Below are positions 34,739 through 43,306 of a stretch of DNA of 64,000 nt, in pieces (position 1 is the stretch's first letter; the number at the start of each line of letters is the position of its first letter). The notes beneath the pieces were generated by a model, which was not told the DNA's origin, made no database searches, and saw only the letters and a program-made list of their open reading frames with translations. The translations under genes were made by a program, and so were the position numbers. Source of the stretch: Alistipes finegoldii DSM 17242 (GTDB taxonomy: Bacteria > Bacteroidota > Bacteroidia > Bacteroidales > Rikenellaceae). Where the stretch lies: NCBI RefSeq assembly GCF_000265365.1, contig NC_018011.1, positions 1,860,001 through 1,924,000 on the forward strand, read 5' to 3'.

Positions 34739-34773
34739 AAAAAAGGATGCCTTTTCGGGGCATCCTTTTTTTT
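34739..34773. terminator. bidirectional terminator between GH26 and argH
   Basis: The hairpin arms are AAAAAAGGATGCC and GGCATCCTTTTTT, with runs of A and T on either side. It lies between the convergent ends of the PUL and the arginine cluster. Confidence 0.85.
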
Positions 34774-34789
34774 GTTGCGGCGGTTCCGG

Positions 34790-36088
34790 TTATTCGAATT
34801 CGGCCATCACGCGCTCCATTTTCCGGCGGATTTCGGCGGTGCAGAGATTGCCGATGCTGCCTTCGTGGGTGTGGCGCACTTCGCGCGTCGGGCGGTACTG
34901 GCCGCGCTGTACAGCCATGCCGACTTGTTTGTAGGCTTCGCGGAAGGGAACGCCTTCGAGCACGAGCCGGTTCACGTCTTCGACCGTGAAGAGGTAGTCG
35001 TATTTCGGGTCGTCGAGGATGTCGGCGTTGACTTTCAGGTGCGCGAGCATGAAGTCGCACATCGAAAGGGTGCGTTTGATTTCGGTCGTCGCCGGGAAGA
35101 GGATGTCCTTCAGCAGCTGCATGTCGCGGTGGTAGCCGATCGGAAGGTTGGCCGTGAGCAGGGCGATTTCGTTCGGCACCGACTGCAGGCGGTTGCAGCG
35201 GCCGCGCATGATCTCGAAGACGTCGGGGTTTTTCTTGTGGGGCATGATGCTCGATCCCGTGGTGAGGTTGTCGGGCAGCGACACGAAGCCGAAATTCTGG
35301 CTCATGAAGAGACATACGTCCATCGCAAGGCGGCCTACGGTGGCGGCGATGGCCGCGATGGCGCTGGCCGCGGCGCGTTCGCTCTTGCCGCGGCTCATCT
35401 GCGCCGCCACGACGTTGTAGTGGAGCGTTTCGAAGCCCATCAGACGGGTGGTCATCGTGCGGTCGAGCGGGAACGACGAGCCGTATCCGGCGGCCGAGCC
35501 GAGCGGGTTCTGGTTGGCGATATGCCATGCGGCGGCAACCAGCCGCATGTCATCTACGAGCGTTTCGGCGTAGGCGCCGAACCAGAGTCCGAACGACGAG
35601 GGCATGGCGATCTGCAGGTGGGTGTACCCCGGCATCAGCACCTCCTTGTATTGTTCGCTCAGGCCTTGCAGCCGGTCGAACAGCGTTTTTACGGCGTCGG
35701 CCGTCTGGCGCAGTTCGTCGCGCAGGAAAAGTTTGAGGTCCACCAGCACCTGATCGTTGCGCGAGCGGCCCGAATGGATCTTCTTGCCCGCGTCGCCCAG
35801 CCGCCGCGTGAGCATCAGCTCCACCTGCGAGTGGACGTCCTCGGTGTCCGGCTCGATCGCGAAGCGTCCGGCTTCGATCTCGGCGGCGATCTCTTTCAGT
35901 CCGGCGGTCAGCTCCTCCAGTTCGGCGGAGGTCAACAGCCCGATCTTTTCGAGCATGGCGATGTGGGCCAGCGACCCTTCGACGTCGTATTTCGCCAGCC
36001 GCATGTCCAGTTCGCGGTCGTCGCCGACGGTATATTCCTCGATCATCTTGTCGGGCTCGAAGCCCTTGTCCCAAAGTTTGGTTGCCAT
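34790..36088 (-). CDS. argH: argininosuccinate lyase ArgH
   Basis: ArgH splits argininosuccinate into arginine and fumarate, the last step of the pathway. The 432-residue protein shows VHSQVELMLTRRLGDAGKKI, HSGRSRNDQVLVDLKLFLRD, PGYTHLQIAMPSSFGLW and the fumarase-superfamily signature GSSIMPHKKNPDVFEIMRG. Two start codons are possible (36112 and 36088); MATKLWDKGFEPDKM at 36088 fits the family. It is the distal gene of the arginine cluster, separated from argE by about 150 bases that contain a repeated hairpin element. Confidence 0.95.
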   Translation of the reverse strand: MATKLWDKGFEPDKMIEEYTVGDDRELDMRLAKYDVEGSLAHIAMLEKIGLLTSAELEELTAGLKEIAAEIEAGRFAIEPDTEDVHSQVELMLTRRLGDAGKKIHSGRSRNDQVLVDLKLFLRDELRQTADAVKTLFDRLQGLSEQYKEVLMPGYTHLQIAMPSSFGLWFGAYAETLVDDMRLVAAAWHIANQNPLGSAAGYGSSFPLDRTMTTRLMGFETLHYNVVAAQMSRGKSERAAASAIAAIAATVGRLAMDVCLFMSQNFGFVSLPDNLTTGSSIMPHKKNPDVFEIMRGRCNRLQSVPNEIALLTANLPIGYHRDMQLLKDILFPATTEIKRTLSMCDFMLAHLKVNADILDDPKYDYLFTVEDVNRLVLEGVPFREAYKQVGMAVQRGQYRPTREVRHTHEGSIGNLCTAEIRRKMERVMAEFE

Positions 36089-36149
36089 AGCGTGTGTGTA
36101 TTCGTTTCTCATTTCGTGCCGGCTCCGTATTGCCGGCGGCCGGTGGTTT

Positions 36150-36180
36150 GCGGCGGTGCGCCGCGTTTGCAAATCTGTCT
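36150..36180 (+). repeat. REP-like hairpin element, copy 1 (argH-argE spacer)
   Basis: GCGGCGGTGCGCCGC forms a small hairpin and is followed by GTTTGCAAATCTG. The same arrangement recurs in two other spacers of the arginine cluster. Confidence 0.55.
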
Positions 36181-36240
36181 TCCGCACGGGGCGGGTGTCT
36201 TTCGCGGCGGGGATTCGGCCGCCTGCCGCGCGGGGCGGCG

Positions 36241-37302
36241 TCAGAGGATTCCGGCGAGTTGCCGGATGAATTCTTCGTAAATCCCGATTCCCTCCCCGAT
36301 CTCCGACATAAGAACGTATTCGTCGGCCGTGTGGGAGCGCGACGACTCTCCCGGACCCATTTTGAGCGACGGAAAGGGCATCAGGGCCATGTCCGACGTG
36401 GTGGGGGAGACGTAGCTCCGGCGTCTGGCGGCCTGCGCAGCGCGTGCGAGCGGGTGTGCGGCGTCGAGCGCCGAGGCGCGGATGCGTGTCGAGCGGGGCA
36501 CGGCTTGGGAGCGCAGTGCCCCGCGCAGGATTTCGACTGTCTCCTCGTTGGTGTAGGCGTCGGTCGTGCGCAGATCGACGACGAAGCGGCACGAGTCGGG
36601 CACGACGTTGTGCTGGGTGCCGGCCGCGATCTGCGTGACGGCGATGCCGATCGGCCCCAGCAGTTCGGATACGCGGTCGAAGCGGAAGCTGCGGAGCCGC
36701 GCGATGTCGTCGAGTGCGATATAGAGCGCATTTATGCCCTCGTTGCGCGCCGCATGGCCGCTTTTGCCGCGGGCTTCGCAGTCGAGGACCACCAGCCCCC
36801 GCTCGCCGGCGGCGGCCTGCATGCCCGTCGGTTCGCCGACGAGCGCCATGTCGATCGCTCCCAGCTGCGGAAGCAGGGCGCGCATGCCGTGTTCGCCCAT
36901 GCACTCCTCCTCGGCCGAAAGGGCCAGCAGGAGGTTGAAGGGCAGAGGCTGTTCGCGGAAGGTCAGGAACGTCCGGGCGAGCGACACGACCGAAGCTCCG
37001 GCGTCGTTGCTGCCCAGACCGTACAAACGGTCGCCTTCGATGGTCGGGGTGAACGGGTCGCGCGTATAGGAGGCCGCCGGGCGCACCGTGTCGTGGTGCG
37101 AGTTCAGCAGGAGGGTGGGGCGCGCCGGGTCGAAGTCTGCGGAGCGGGCGAAGACGTTGTTGTGCAGCCGTTCGGGCGCCGCGCCGCGCTCCTCAAGAAA
37201 GGCGAACAGCAGGTCGGCCGTGCGGCTTTCGTCGCGCGAGGGCGAAGGCGTTGCGATGAGTCTCCTGAGCAGTTCGACCGCTTCCGTCGTTTTTGCATCC
37301 AT
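36241..37302 (-). CDS. argE: M20-family deacylase (ArgE-like, probable N-succinylcitrulline desuccinylase)
   Basis: The 353-residue metallopeptidase-fold protein has the M20 metal ligands in NSHHDTVRPA, GLGSNDAGASVV and LLALSAEEECMGEHGMRA, plus VGEPTGMQAAAGERGL and GKSGHAAR. It sits between argH and argB. In Bacteroidetes the acylated intermediate is carbamoylated before the acyl group is removed, so the substrate should be N-succinyl- (or N-acetyl-) citrulline rather than acetylornithine. This is inferred from the argF' type next to it and from known Bacteroides pathways. Confidence 0.85.
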   Translation of the reverse strand: MDAKTTEAVELLRRLIATPSPSRDESRTADLLFAFLEERGAAPERLHNNVFARSADFDPARPTLLLNSHHDTVRPAASYTRDPFTPTIEGDRLYGLGSNDAGASVVSLARTFLTFREQPLPFNLLLALSAEEECMGEHGMRALLPQLGAIDMALVGEPTGMQAAAGERGLVVLDCEARGKSGHAARNEGINALYIALDDIARLRSFRFDRVSELLGPIGIAVTQIAAGTQHNVVPDSCRFVVDLRTTDAYTNEETVEILRGALRSQAVPRSTRIRASALDAAHPLARAAQAARRRSYVSPTTSDMALMPFPSLKMGPGESSRSHTADEYVLMSEIGEGIGIYEEFIRQLAGIL

Positions 37303-37357
37303 GCTCTTCCGTTTTTTTTCGGCTCCGGCGGTCCGGGCGGACCGCCGGAACCGGGGG

Positions 37358-38125
37358 TTATCTGATGACTGTTCCCGTGTCGTTTGACAGGTTGTCGGAA
37401 TGTTTGATCGTGACGCTCCGAACGCCGTTTGCGACGGCCTTGAGGGCGTTCTCGATCTTGGGGATCATGCCTTTGCTGACGACGCCTTCGGCTTTGAGCG
37501 CGGCGTACGATCCGGCGGTGATCTCGCGGATGAGGGTCGTCTCGTCATCGGGGTCGCGCAGCACGCCGCTCTTCTCGAAACAGAAGACCAGCTCCGCGGG
37601 GGCTATCTGCGCCGCGCCGAGGGCTATGGCCGAAGCCACGCTGTCGGCGTTGCAGTTGAGCAGCGTGCCCTGTCCGTCGTGCATGATGGCGCAGAAGACC
37701 GGGGTGACGCCCGCTTCGAGCAGGCGTCCGAGCAGCCGGGAATCGACCTTCTCGATGTCGCCCACGAAGCCGTAGTCGATCGGCTGGGGGGCGCGGCGGC
37801 GGGCCGTGACGGCGTTGCCGTCGGCGCCCGACATGCCGAGCGCATTGCACCCTTCGGCCTGCAGTGAGGCCACGAGCTGTTTGTTGACCAGACCCGCGTA
37901 GACCATCGTCACCACGTCCAAGGTGCCCTTGTCGGTGATGCGGCGGCCGTCGACCATCTGCACCTTCAGTTCGAGCCGTTCGGCGAGCCGCGTGGCGACC
38001 TTGCCGCCGCCGTGGACCAGTATTTTCGGGCCGGGCATCGCGGCGAAGTCCGCGATGAAGCGTTTCAGGACGGCGGGGTCGTCGATGACGTTGCCGCCGA
38101 TTTTTACTACCGTGATTTTCTCCAT
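37358..38125 (-). CDS. argB: N-acylglutamate kinase ArgB
   Basis: ArgB phosphorylates N-acylglutamate. The 255-residue amino-acid-kinase protein starts MEKITVVKIGGNVIDDPAVL. It has ILVHGGGKVATRLAERLE, NALGMSGADGNAVTARRR and LLNCNADSVASAIALGA. It lacks the N-terminal helix seen in arginine-inhibited enzymes, so feedback control probably acts elsewhere; this is an inference from length. The ATG overlaps the argF' stop by one base. The long upstream open frame is not used. Confidence 0.93.
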   Translation of the reverse strand: MEKITVVKIGGNVIDDPAVLKRFIADFAAMPGPKILVHGGGKVATRLAERLELKVQMVDGRRITDKGTLDVVTMVYAGLVNKQLVASLQAEGCNALGMSGADGNAVTARRRAPQPIDYGFVGDIEKVDSRLLGRLLEAGVTPVFCAIMHDGQGTLLNCNADSVASAIALGAAQIAPAELVFCFEKSGVLRDPDDETTLIREITAGSYAALKAEGVVSKGMIPKIENALKAVANGVRSVTIKHSDNLSNDTGTVIR

Positions 38126-39081
38126 TATCCGAGTCCCTCCAGCAATCTTTTGAGTACGACCTGCGCCGAGATTTCGCGGTTGGCGGCTTCGGGGATCACC
38201 AGACTGCGCGGCGACTCGATCACCTCGTCGGTGACGATCATGTTGCGCCGCACGGGCAGGCAGTGCATGAAGAATGCGTTGTCCGTAAGCGCCATCTTTT
38301 CGGCGTCGACGGTCCATGCGCGGTCGCGGCAGAGGACCTTGCCGTAGTTGGGGTCGGCGTAGGCCGCCCAGTTCTTGGCATAGACGAAGTCGGCTCCTTC
38401 GAGCGCCTTGCGCTGGTCGTATTCGACGCGCGCGCGGCCGACGAACTGCGGCGCAAGCTCGTATCCTTCGGGGTGGGTGATGACGAAGTCGTAATCCGCG
38501 GCGTTCATCCACTCGGCGAACGAGTTGGGCACGGCCTGCGGCAGTGCGTTGGGGTGCGGGGCCCACGTCATGACCACCTTGGGACGCTCCTTGGTCTTGT
38601 ACTCTTCGATCGTGATCAGGTCGGCGAAGCTTTGCAGCGGGTGGCGCGTGGCGGCCTCCATCGAGAAGACGGGGCGGCCCGAATAGCGGATGAACTGCTC
38701 CAGCACGCGCTCCTCGTAGTCTTCGGCCTTGTCGTTGAACTTGGCGAACGACCGCACGCCGATCACGTCGCAGTAGGACCCCATGACGGGAATGGCTTCG
38801 AGCAGGTGTTCGGCCTTGTCGCCGTCCATCACCACGCCGCGTTCGGTTTCGAGTTTCCATGCTCCCTGATTGACGTCGAGCACCATGACGTTCATGCCGA
38901 GGTTCATCGCGGCCTTCTGCGTCGAGAGGCGCGTGCGGAGACTCGAATTGAAAAAGAGCATCAGCAGGGTCTTGTTGCGCCCCAGTCCGGTGAACTGGTA
39001 ACGGTCGCGCTTGATTTCGAGCGCTTCGGCGACGGCGGTGCGCAGGTCGCCGATATCTGCCGCACAGGTGAATTTATACAT
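38125..39081 (-). CDS. argF': N-succinylornithine carbamoyltransferase (ArgF')
   Basis: This transcarbamylase acts on N-acylated ornithine. The 318-residue protein has FFNSSLRTRLSTQKAAMNLG (carbamoyl-phosphate site), INQGAWKLETERG-type sequence (here VNQGAWKLETERG), MEAATRHPLQSFADL and NAFFMHCLPVRRNM. These blocks match the Bacteroides succinylornithine enzyme rather than ordinary OTCase. Residue 90, in VMDGDKAEHL, is alanine. As I recall, the B. fragilis enzyme has proline there and acetylornithine enzymes have glutamate, so a succinyl preference is expected. It lies directly upstream of argB. Confidence 0.92.
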   Translation of the reverse strand: MYKFTCAADIGDLRTAVAEALEIKRDRYQFTGLGRNKTLLMLFFNSSLRTRLSTQKAAMNLGMNVMVLDVNQGAWKLETERGVVMDGDKAEHLLEAIPVMGSYCDVIGVRSFAKFNDKAEDYEERVLEQFIRYSGRPVFSMEAATRHPLQSFADLITIEEYKTKERPKVVMTWAPHPNALPQAVPNSFAEWMNAADYDFVITHPEGYELAPQFVGRARVEYDQRKALEGADFVYAKNWAAYADPNYGKVLCRDRAWTVDAEKMALTDNAFFMHCLPVRRNMIVTDEVIESPRSLVIPEAANREISAQVVLKRLLEGLG

Positions 39082-39137
39082 ATCGTTTTCGTTTTATCTT
39101 GTTTTGTCTGTCGCTTGCTTCCGGAGGGCTTTTGTTC

Positions 39138-39167
39138 GCGGCGGTGCGCTGCGTTTCCGAGTCTGCC
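39138..39167 (+). repeat. REP-like hairpin element, copy 2 (argF'-argD spacer)
   Basis: GCGGCGGTGCGCTGCG followed by TTTCCGAGTCTG closely resembles the copies at 36150 and 40390. Here the hairpin has one mismatch. Confidence 0.5.
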
Positions 39168-39218
39168 CTCCCCTGACTTTCCTCCGCAGAGGGGACTTGT
39201 CGTATTGCGTCCGGGATT

Positions 39219-40349
39219 TTATTTCCCGCGGAGCGTTGCGTCGAATGCGTCGAGGAAGCGGTCGGCCAGTTCGCGCGTCAGGCAGAGCGCGGGCAGCAGC
39301 CGCACGGTCGAAGCGCCTGCGCCGCCCGTGAAGACGTGTTTTCCGAAAAGGAGTTTTTTGCGGAATTCCGCGCCCGAACCGTCGATCTCGATGCCGATCA
39401 TCAGGCCGCGGCCGCGGATCTCTTTCGGTCCGTCGGCCTTACGCAGTTCGCCGAGCAGGTATTCGCCCGTGTCGGCGGCGTTCTCGACCAGCTTCTCGCG
39501 CTCCATGACATCCAGCACGGCGATGGCCGCCGCGCAGGCGAGGTGGCTGCCGCCGAAGGTGGTGCCGAGCAGTCCGGGGCGCGCCTCGAAGTGGGGCGCG
39601 ATCAGCACGCCGCCGATCGGGAAGCCGTTGCCCATGCCCTTGGCCATGGTGATCAGGTCGGGACGGATGCCGGCCCACTGGTGGGCGAAGAAGCGTCCCG
39701 TGCGGCCGTAGCCCGACTGGATTTCGTCCAGCACGAGCTGGGTGCCCGTTTCGGTAGCGGCTGCGCGCAGGCCGCGCAGGAATTCGTCCGTGGGGCAGTG
39801 GATGCCCGAAACGCCCTGAATGCCCTCGATGATGACGGCGGCGAATTCGCGCGTCGCGAGCTTGGCGCGGGCCGCTTCGAGGTCGTTCAGCGGGGTGAAT
39901 TCCACGTTGGGCGTCCCGTTGAACGGCGAACGGATGGAGGGGTTGTCCGTCGCGGCGACGGCGCCCGACGTGCGGCCGTGGAAGGCTTTGGAGAAGGCGA
40001 GCACTTTGGCGCGGCCCGTCTGGAACGACGCCAGCTTGAGTGCGTTTTCGTTGGCCTCGGCGCCCGAATTGCAGAGGAAAAGACTGTAGTCGCCGTAACC
40101 CGATGCGCGGCCAAGTTTTTCGGCCAGCGCGGTCTGAAGCGAGTTTTCGACCGAATTGGAGTAGAATCCCAGCCGGGCGGCCTGCTCCGAGATCGCCTTC
40201 ACGTAGTCGGGCTGGGCGTGGCCGATCGAGATGACGGCGTGTCCGCCGTAAAGGTCGAGGTACTCGGTGCCTGCGGCGTTGTAGACGAAGCAGCCTTTGC
40301 CGCGCACCGGCTCGACGGGGTAGAGGGAGTATACGTTGAATAGTGTCAT
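39219..40349 (-). CDS. argD: N-acylornithine aminotransferase ArgD
   Basis: ArgD is a PLP enzyme that transaminates N-acylglutamate semialdehyde to N-acylornithine. The 376-residue class-III aminotransferase starts MTLFNVYSLYPVEPVRGKG. It shows LCNSGAEANENALKLASF, FHGRTSGAVAATDNPS, LVLDEIQSGYGRTGRFFAHQ and the PLP-lysine motif ITMAKGMGNGFPIGG. It is somewhat shorter than the E. coli enzyme but complete. It lies between argC and argF' with repeat-bearing spacers on both sides. Confidence 0.93.
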   Translation of the reverse strand: MTLFNVYSLYPVEPVRGKGCFVYNAAGTEYLDLYGGHAVISIGHAQPDYVKAISEQAARLGFYSNSVENSLQTALAEKLGRASGYGDYSLFLCNSGAEANENALKLASFQTGRAKVLAFSKAFHGRTSGAVAATDNPSIRSPFNGTPNVEFTPLNDLEAARAKLATREFAAVIIEGIQGVSGIHCPTDEFLRGLRAAATETGTQLVLDEIQSGYGRTGRFFAHQWAGIRPDLITMAKGMGNGFPIGGVLIAPHFEARPGLLGTTFGGSHLACAAAIAVLDVMEREKLVENAADTGEYLLGELRKADGPKEIRGRGLMIGIEIDGSGAEFRKKLLFGKHVFTGGAGASTVRLLPALCLTRELADRFLDAFDATLRGK

Positions 40350-40507
40350 GGCAAAAATTGTTTGGCATCTTGCTTCCGATTGCGGTAATCACGGCGTGCC
40401 GCCGTGTATGCAAGTCTGATCCACCCCCCCCAAACCCCCGCCTCAGGCAGGGGCTTGGTCCGCCGCATGCGGCGGAAAGCGAATCCCGGAAAGCGATTTC
40501 GTTGTTT
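40350..40507 (+). repeat. repeat-bearing argD-argC spacer (REP-like copy 3 and a 16-base palindrome)
   Basis: CACGGCGTGCCGCCGTG at 40390-40406 forms a hairpin and is followed by TATGCAAGTCTG, the third member of the element found at 36150 and 39138. Further along, CCGCCGCATGCGGCGG at 40460-40475 is a perfect 16-base palindrome. A run of eight C lies between them. No gene is present. Confidence 0.55.
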
Positions 40508-41470
40508 CTAAAAAGCGGACGCTTTGAGCCGAAGTCCTTCGCCCTCGTCCAGTCCGAACATAAGGTTCATGTTCTGCACGGCCTGTCCCGACGCGCCTTT
40601 CAGCAGGTTGTCGATGACCGACACGACGTGCAGTTTGCCGTCGTATTTGGCCACGCTCAGCAGGGCCTTGTCGGTATTGACGACCTGTTTGAGATCGACG
40701 CTGCCGGCGGCGACGTGCGTGAAGAGGGCCGGGGCGTAGAAATCCTCGTACAGCCTGCGGGCCGCCGTCTCGTCGAGCGGGCAGTCGGTGTAGACGCTGG
40801 CGAGGATGCCGCGGGCGAAATCGCCGCGCATCGGCACGAAATTGACGGCTTTGCCGAAGCCGGGCTGCAGGCGTCGCAGGTTGCGTCCGATTTCGATCAG
40901 GTGCTGGTGCGTGAAGGCTTTGTAGACCGAAATGTTGTCCGTCCGCCAACTGAAGTGGGTCGTGGCCGAGGGTTTGACGCCCGCGCCCGTCGAACCCGTG
41001 ACGGCCGTCACGTGCACCTCGCCCGTCAGCAGGCCCGCCGCCGCGAGGGGCAGCAGCGCCAGCTGGATCGCCGTGGCGAAACAACCCGGATTGGCGACGC
41101 GCTCCGCCGTGCGGATGCGGTCGCGGTTCAGCTCCGGAAGTCCGTAGACGAAGCCGTCGCTCTCGTCGCGGAAGTCCTGTGCGAGGTCGATGATCTTCAC
41201 GCCGGCGGGAACGTCGTTCGCTTCGAGCCATTTGCGGCTCTCGCCGTGCGCCGAACAGAGGAACAGGACGTCGATCGACGCGAGGTCGCAGGTGTCGGCG
41301 AAGCGCAGTTCGGTGTCGCCCTCCAGTCCGCCGTGCACGTCGGCGATGCGGTTGCCCGCATTGCTGGTGCTGTGGACGAAGGCGAGCCGGACCTGCGGAT
41401 GGTTTACCAAGAGGCGGATCAGTTCGCCGGCGGTGTAGCCGGCGCCTCCGATGATGCCTGCGCGTATCAT
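40508..41470 (-). CDS. argC: N-acyl-gamma-glutamyl-phosphate reductase ArgC
   Basis: ArgC reduces N-acylglutamyl phosphate to the semialdehyde with NADPH. The 320-residue protein starts MIRAGIIGGAGYTAGELIRL (nucleotide site). It contains VANPGCFATAIQLALLPLAA with the catalytic cysteine, VTGSTGAGVKPSATTHFSWR, and the C-terminal HVVSVIDNLLKGASGQAVQN. Its ATG overlaps the argG stop by four bases (ATGA), so the two are translationally coupled. Confidence 0.95.
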   Translation of the reverse strand: MIRAGIIGGAGYTAGELIRLLVNHPQVRLAFVHSTSNAGNRIADVHGGLEGDTELRFADTCDLASIDVLFLCSAHGESRKWLEANDVPAGVKIIDLAQDFRDESDGFVYGLPELNRDRIRTAERVANPGCFATAIQLALLPLAAAGLLTGEVHVTAVTGSTGAGVKPSATTHFSWRTDNISVYKAFTHQHLIEIGRNLRRLQPGFGKAVNFVPMRGDFARGILASVYTDCPLDETAARRLYEDFYAPALFTHVAAGSVDLKQVVNTDKALLSVAKYDGKLHVVSVIDNLLKGASGQAVQNMNLMFGLDEGEGLRLKASAF

Positions 41471-42669
41471 TTCTCGTTGCGTTTCTGGACGTTATGGTAG
41501 ATTTTGATCTGGTTGCCGAGGATCTTCGTGAAGCCCTTCACGTCGTCGGCCGTCCACGCCTTGTTCACCTCGCCGTATTCGCCGAAGTCGGTCTTCATCA
41601 GGTCGTAGGTCGAATCGACGCCCACGAGCGTGTAGCTGTAGGGGCGCAGGATCAGTTCGACGGTGCCCGTGACGTTGCGCTGCGACGAGACGAGCATGGC
41701 TTCGATGTCGCGCATCACCGGTTCGAGGTACTGCGCCTCGTGGAGGAACATGCCGTACCAGTTGGCGACCTGCTCCTTCCAGTAGATCTGCCACTTGGTC
41801 TGGGTGTGCTTTTCGAGCATCCTGTGCGCGGCGATGATGAGGATCGGGGCGGCGGCTTCGAAGCCTACGCGGCCCTTGATGCCGATGATCGTGTCGCCGA
41901 TGTGCATGTCGCGGCCGATGCCGAACTTCGAGCCGACGGCCTCCACGGCGCGGATGGCCTCGACCTTGTCGGCGTAGGGCCTGCCGTTCACGGCGGCGAT
42001 TTCGCCCTGCTCGAAGGTGATTTTCAGCCGCTCCTCGCCCGATGCGGTGATCTGGCTCGGATAGGCCTCTTCGGGCAGCGTCTGCTCGGAATGGAGCGTC
42101 TCCTTGCCGCCGATCGACGTGCCCCAAAGCCCCTTGTTGATCGAGTACTCCATCTTCTTGAAGTCGGCTTCGAAGCCGTGCTTCTTGAGGTAGTCGATTT
42201 CGTATTCGCGCGTCAGGGTCATGTCGCGCGTCGGGGTGATGATTTCGATTTCGGGGGCGAGCACCTGAAACGTCAGGTCGAAGCGCACCTGATCGTTGCC
42301 GGCGCCGGTCGAGCCGTGGGCCACGCAGTCGGCGCCGATCGACTTGGCGTATTCGATGATGGCGATGGCTTGGAAGATGCGCTCCGAGCTGACCGAAATC
42401 GGGTAGGTGCCGTTGCGCAGGATGTCGCCGAAGACCATGTATTTGATGCTCTTTTCGTAGTACTCCTGCTCGATGTCGAGCGTGGCGTGCCGCACGGCGC
42501 CCAGCTCCACGGCGCGTTTCTCGATGTTCGCAAGCTCCTCCTTGGAGAAGCCGCCCGTGTTGGCGATGGCCGTGTAAACGTCGTAGCCTTTCTCCTCCGA
42601 AAGGTATTTTACGCAAAACGAGGTGTCCAGACCGCCGCTGAACGCCAGAACTACTTTCTTCTTTTCCAT
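41467..42669 (-). CDS. argG: argininosuccinate synthase ArgG
   Basis: ArgG joins citrulline and aspartate using ATP. The 400-residue protein has the PP-loop VVLAFSGGLDTSFCVKYL at the N-terminus, then CVAHGSTGAGNDQVRFDLTF, KKMEYSINKGLWGTSIGGKE and VGFEAAAPILIIAAHRMLEK. It begins 16 bases after the GNAT gene ends and overlaps argC, so GNAT-argG-argC form a tight unit at the head of the cluster. Confidence 0.95.
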   Translation of the reverse strand: MEKKKVVLAFSGGLDTSFCVKYLSEEKGYDVYTAIANTGGFSKEELANIEKRAVELGAVRHATLDIEQEYYEKSIKYMVFGDILRNGTYPISVSSERIFQAIAIIEYAKSIGADCVAHGSTGAGNDQVRFDLTFQVLAPEIEIITPTRDMTLTREYEIDYLKKHGFEADFKKMEYSINKGLWGTSIGGKETLHSEQTLPEEAYPSQITASGEERLKITFEQGEIAAVNGRPYADKVEAIRAVEAVGSKFGIGRDMHIGDTIIGIKGRVGFEAAAPILIIAAHRMLEKHTQTKWQIYWKEQVANWYGMFLHEAQYLEPVMRDIEAMLVSSQRNVTGTVELILRPYSYTLVGVDSTYDLMKTDFGEYGEVNKAWTADDVKGFTKILGNQIKIYHNVQKRNEK

Positions 42670-42685
42670 TTTATATCGGTTTTAT

Positions 42686-43306
42686 TTACTTCAGGTGAAA
42701 CAGTTTCTTGAATTTGTTCTTGAAGAACATGACGTAGGGCGCCCAGCGCGACTGCGACTGCGGAGGCTCCTTCGCCGGATCGTACAGCATGCCCGTACAG
42801 AGACACATGCGCCGGTTGTTGCGCTGCAGGATGTCGTAATTGCAGCATCCCTGACAACCCCGCCAGAACTCTTCGTCCTCGGTAAGCTCCGAGAAGGTCA
42901 CCGGCACGTAGCCCATGCGCGAATTGAGCTTCATCACGGGCAGCGACGTAGTAATACTGAATAACTTGGCGTACGGAAATCGTCGTCGGGCCAGCTCGAA
43001 GGTGCGTCGTTTGATACGCTCCGCGAGTCCCATATGGCGGTACTCCGGATCGACGATAAGTCCTGAGGTGGCGACAAAATCGCCGTGACCCCAGCACTCG
43101 ATGTAGCTGAAACCGATTAGTTTCTCACCGTCCAGCGCCACGACGGCCTTGCCACCGGTCATTTTTGCGGCGATGTATTCGGGCGAACGTTTGGCGATGC
43201 CCGTGCCACGCTGCAATGCCGACTCGTAGATCAGGTCGCAGATACGCTGGGCGTAGTGGGCGTGCGACGAGTCGGCAAATAAGACGCTGATAGAGTTGTT
43301 ATCCAT
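42686..43306 (-). CDS. GNAT acyltransferase, candidate N-acylglutamate synthase
   Basis: The 206-residue protein has a GNAT fold: ISVLFADSSHAHYAQRICDL at the N-terminus, the core strands VVALDGEKLIGFSYIECWG and TSGLIVDPEYRHMGLAERIK (acyl-CoA loop R-H-M-G-L-A), and a cysteine-containing tail (GCQGCCNYDILQ). It directly precedes argG, and no other argA or argJ is visible. As I recall, the B. thetaiotaomicron gene in the same position was linked by mutant-fitness work to the first step of arginine synthesis. Here it would make N-succinyl- or N-acetylglutamate, by position and family rather than by visible substrate residues. Confidence 0.75.
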   Translation of the reverse strand: MDNNSISVLFADSSHAHYAQRICDLIYESALQRGTGIAKRSPEYIAAKMTGGKAVVALDGEKLIGFSYIECWGHGDFVATSGLIVDPEYRHMGLAERIKRRTFELARRRFPYAKLFSITTSLPVMKLNSRMGYVPVTFSELTEDEEFWRGCQGCCNYDILQRNNRRMCLCTGMLYDPAKEPPQSQSRWAPYVMFFKNKFKKLFHLK

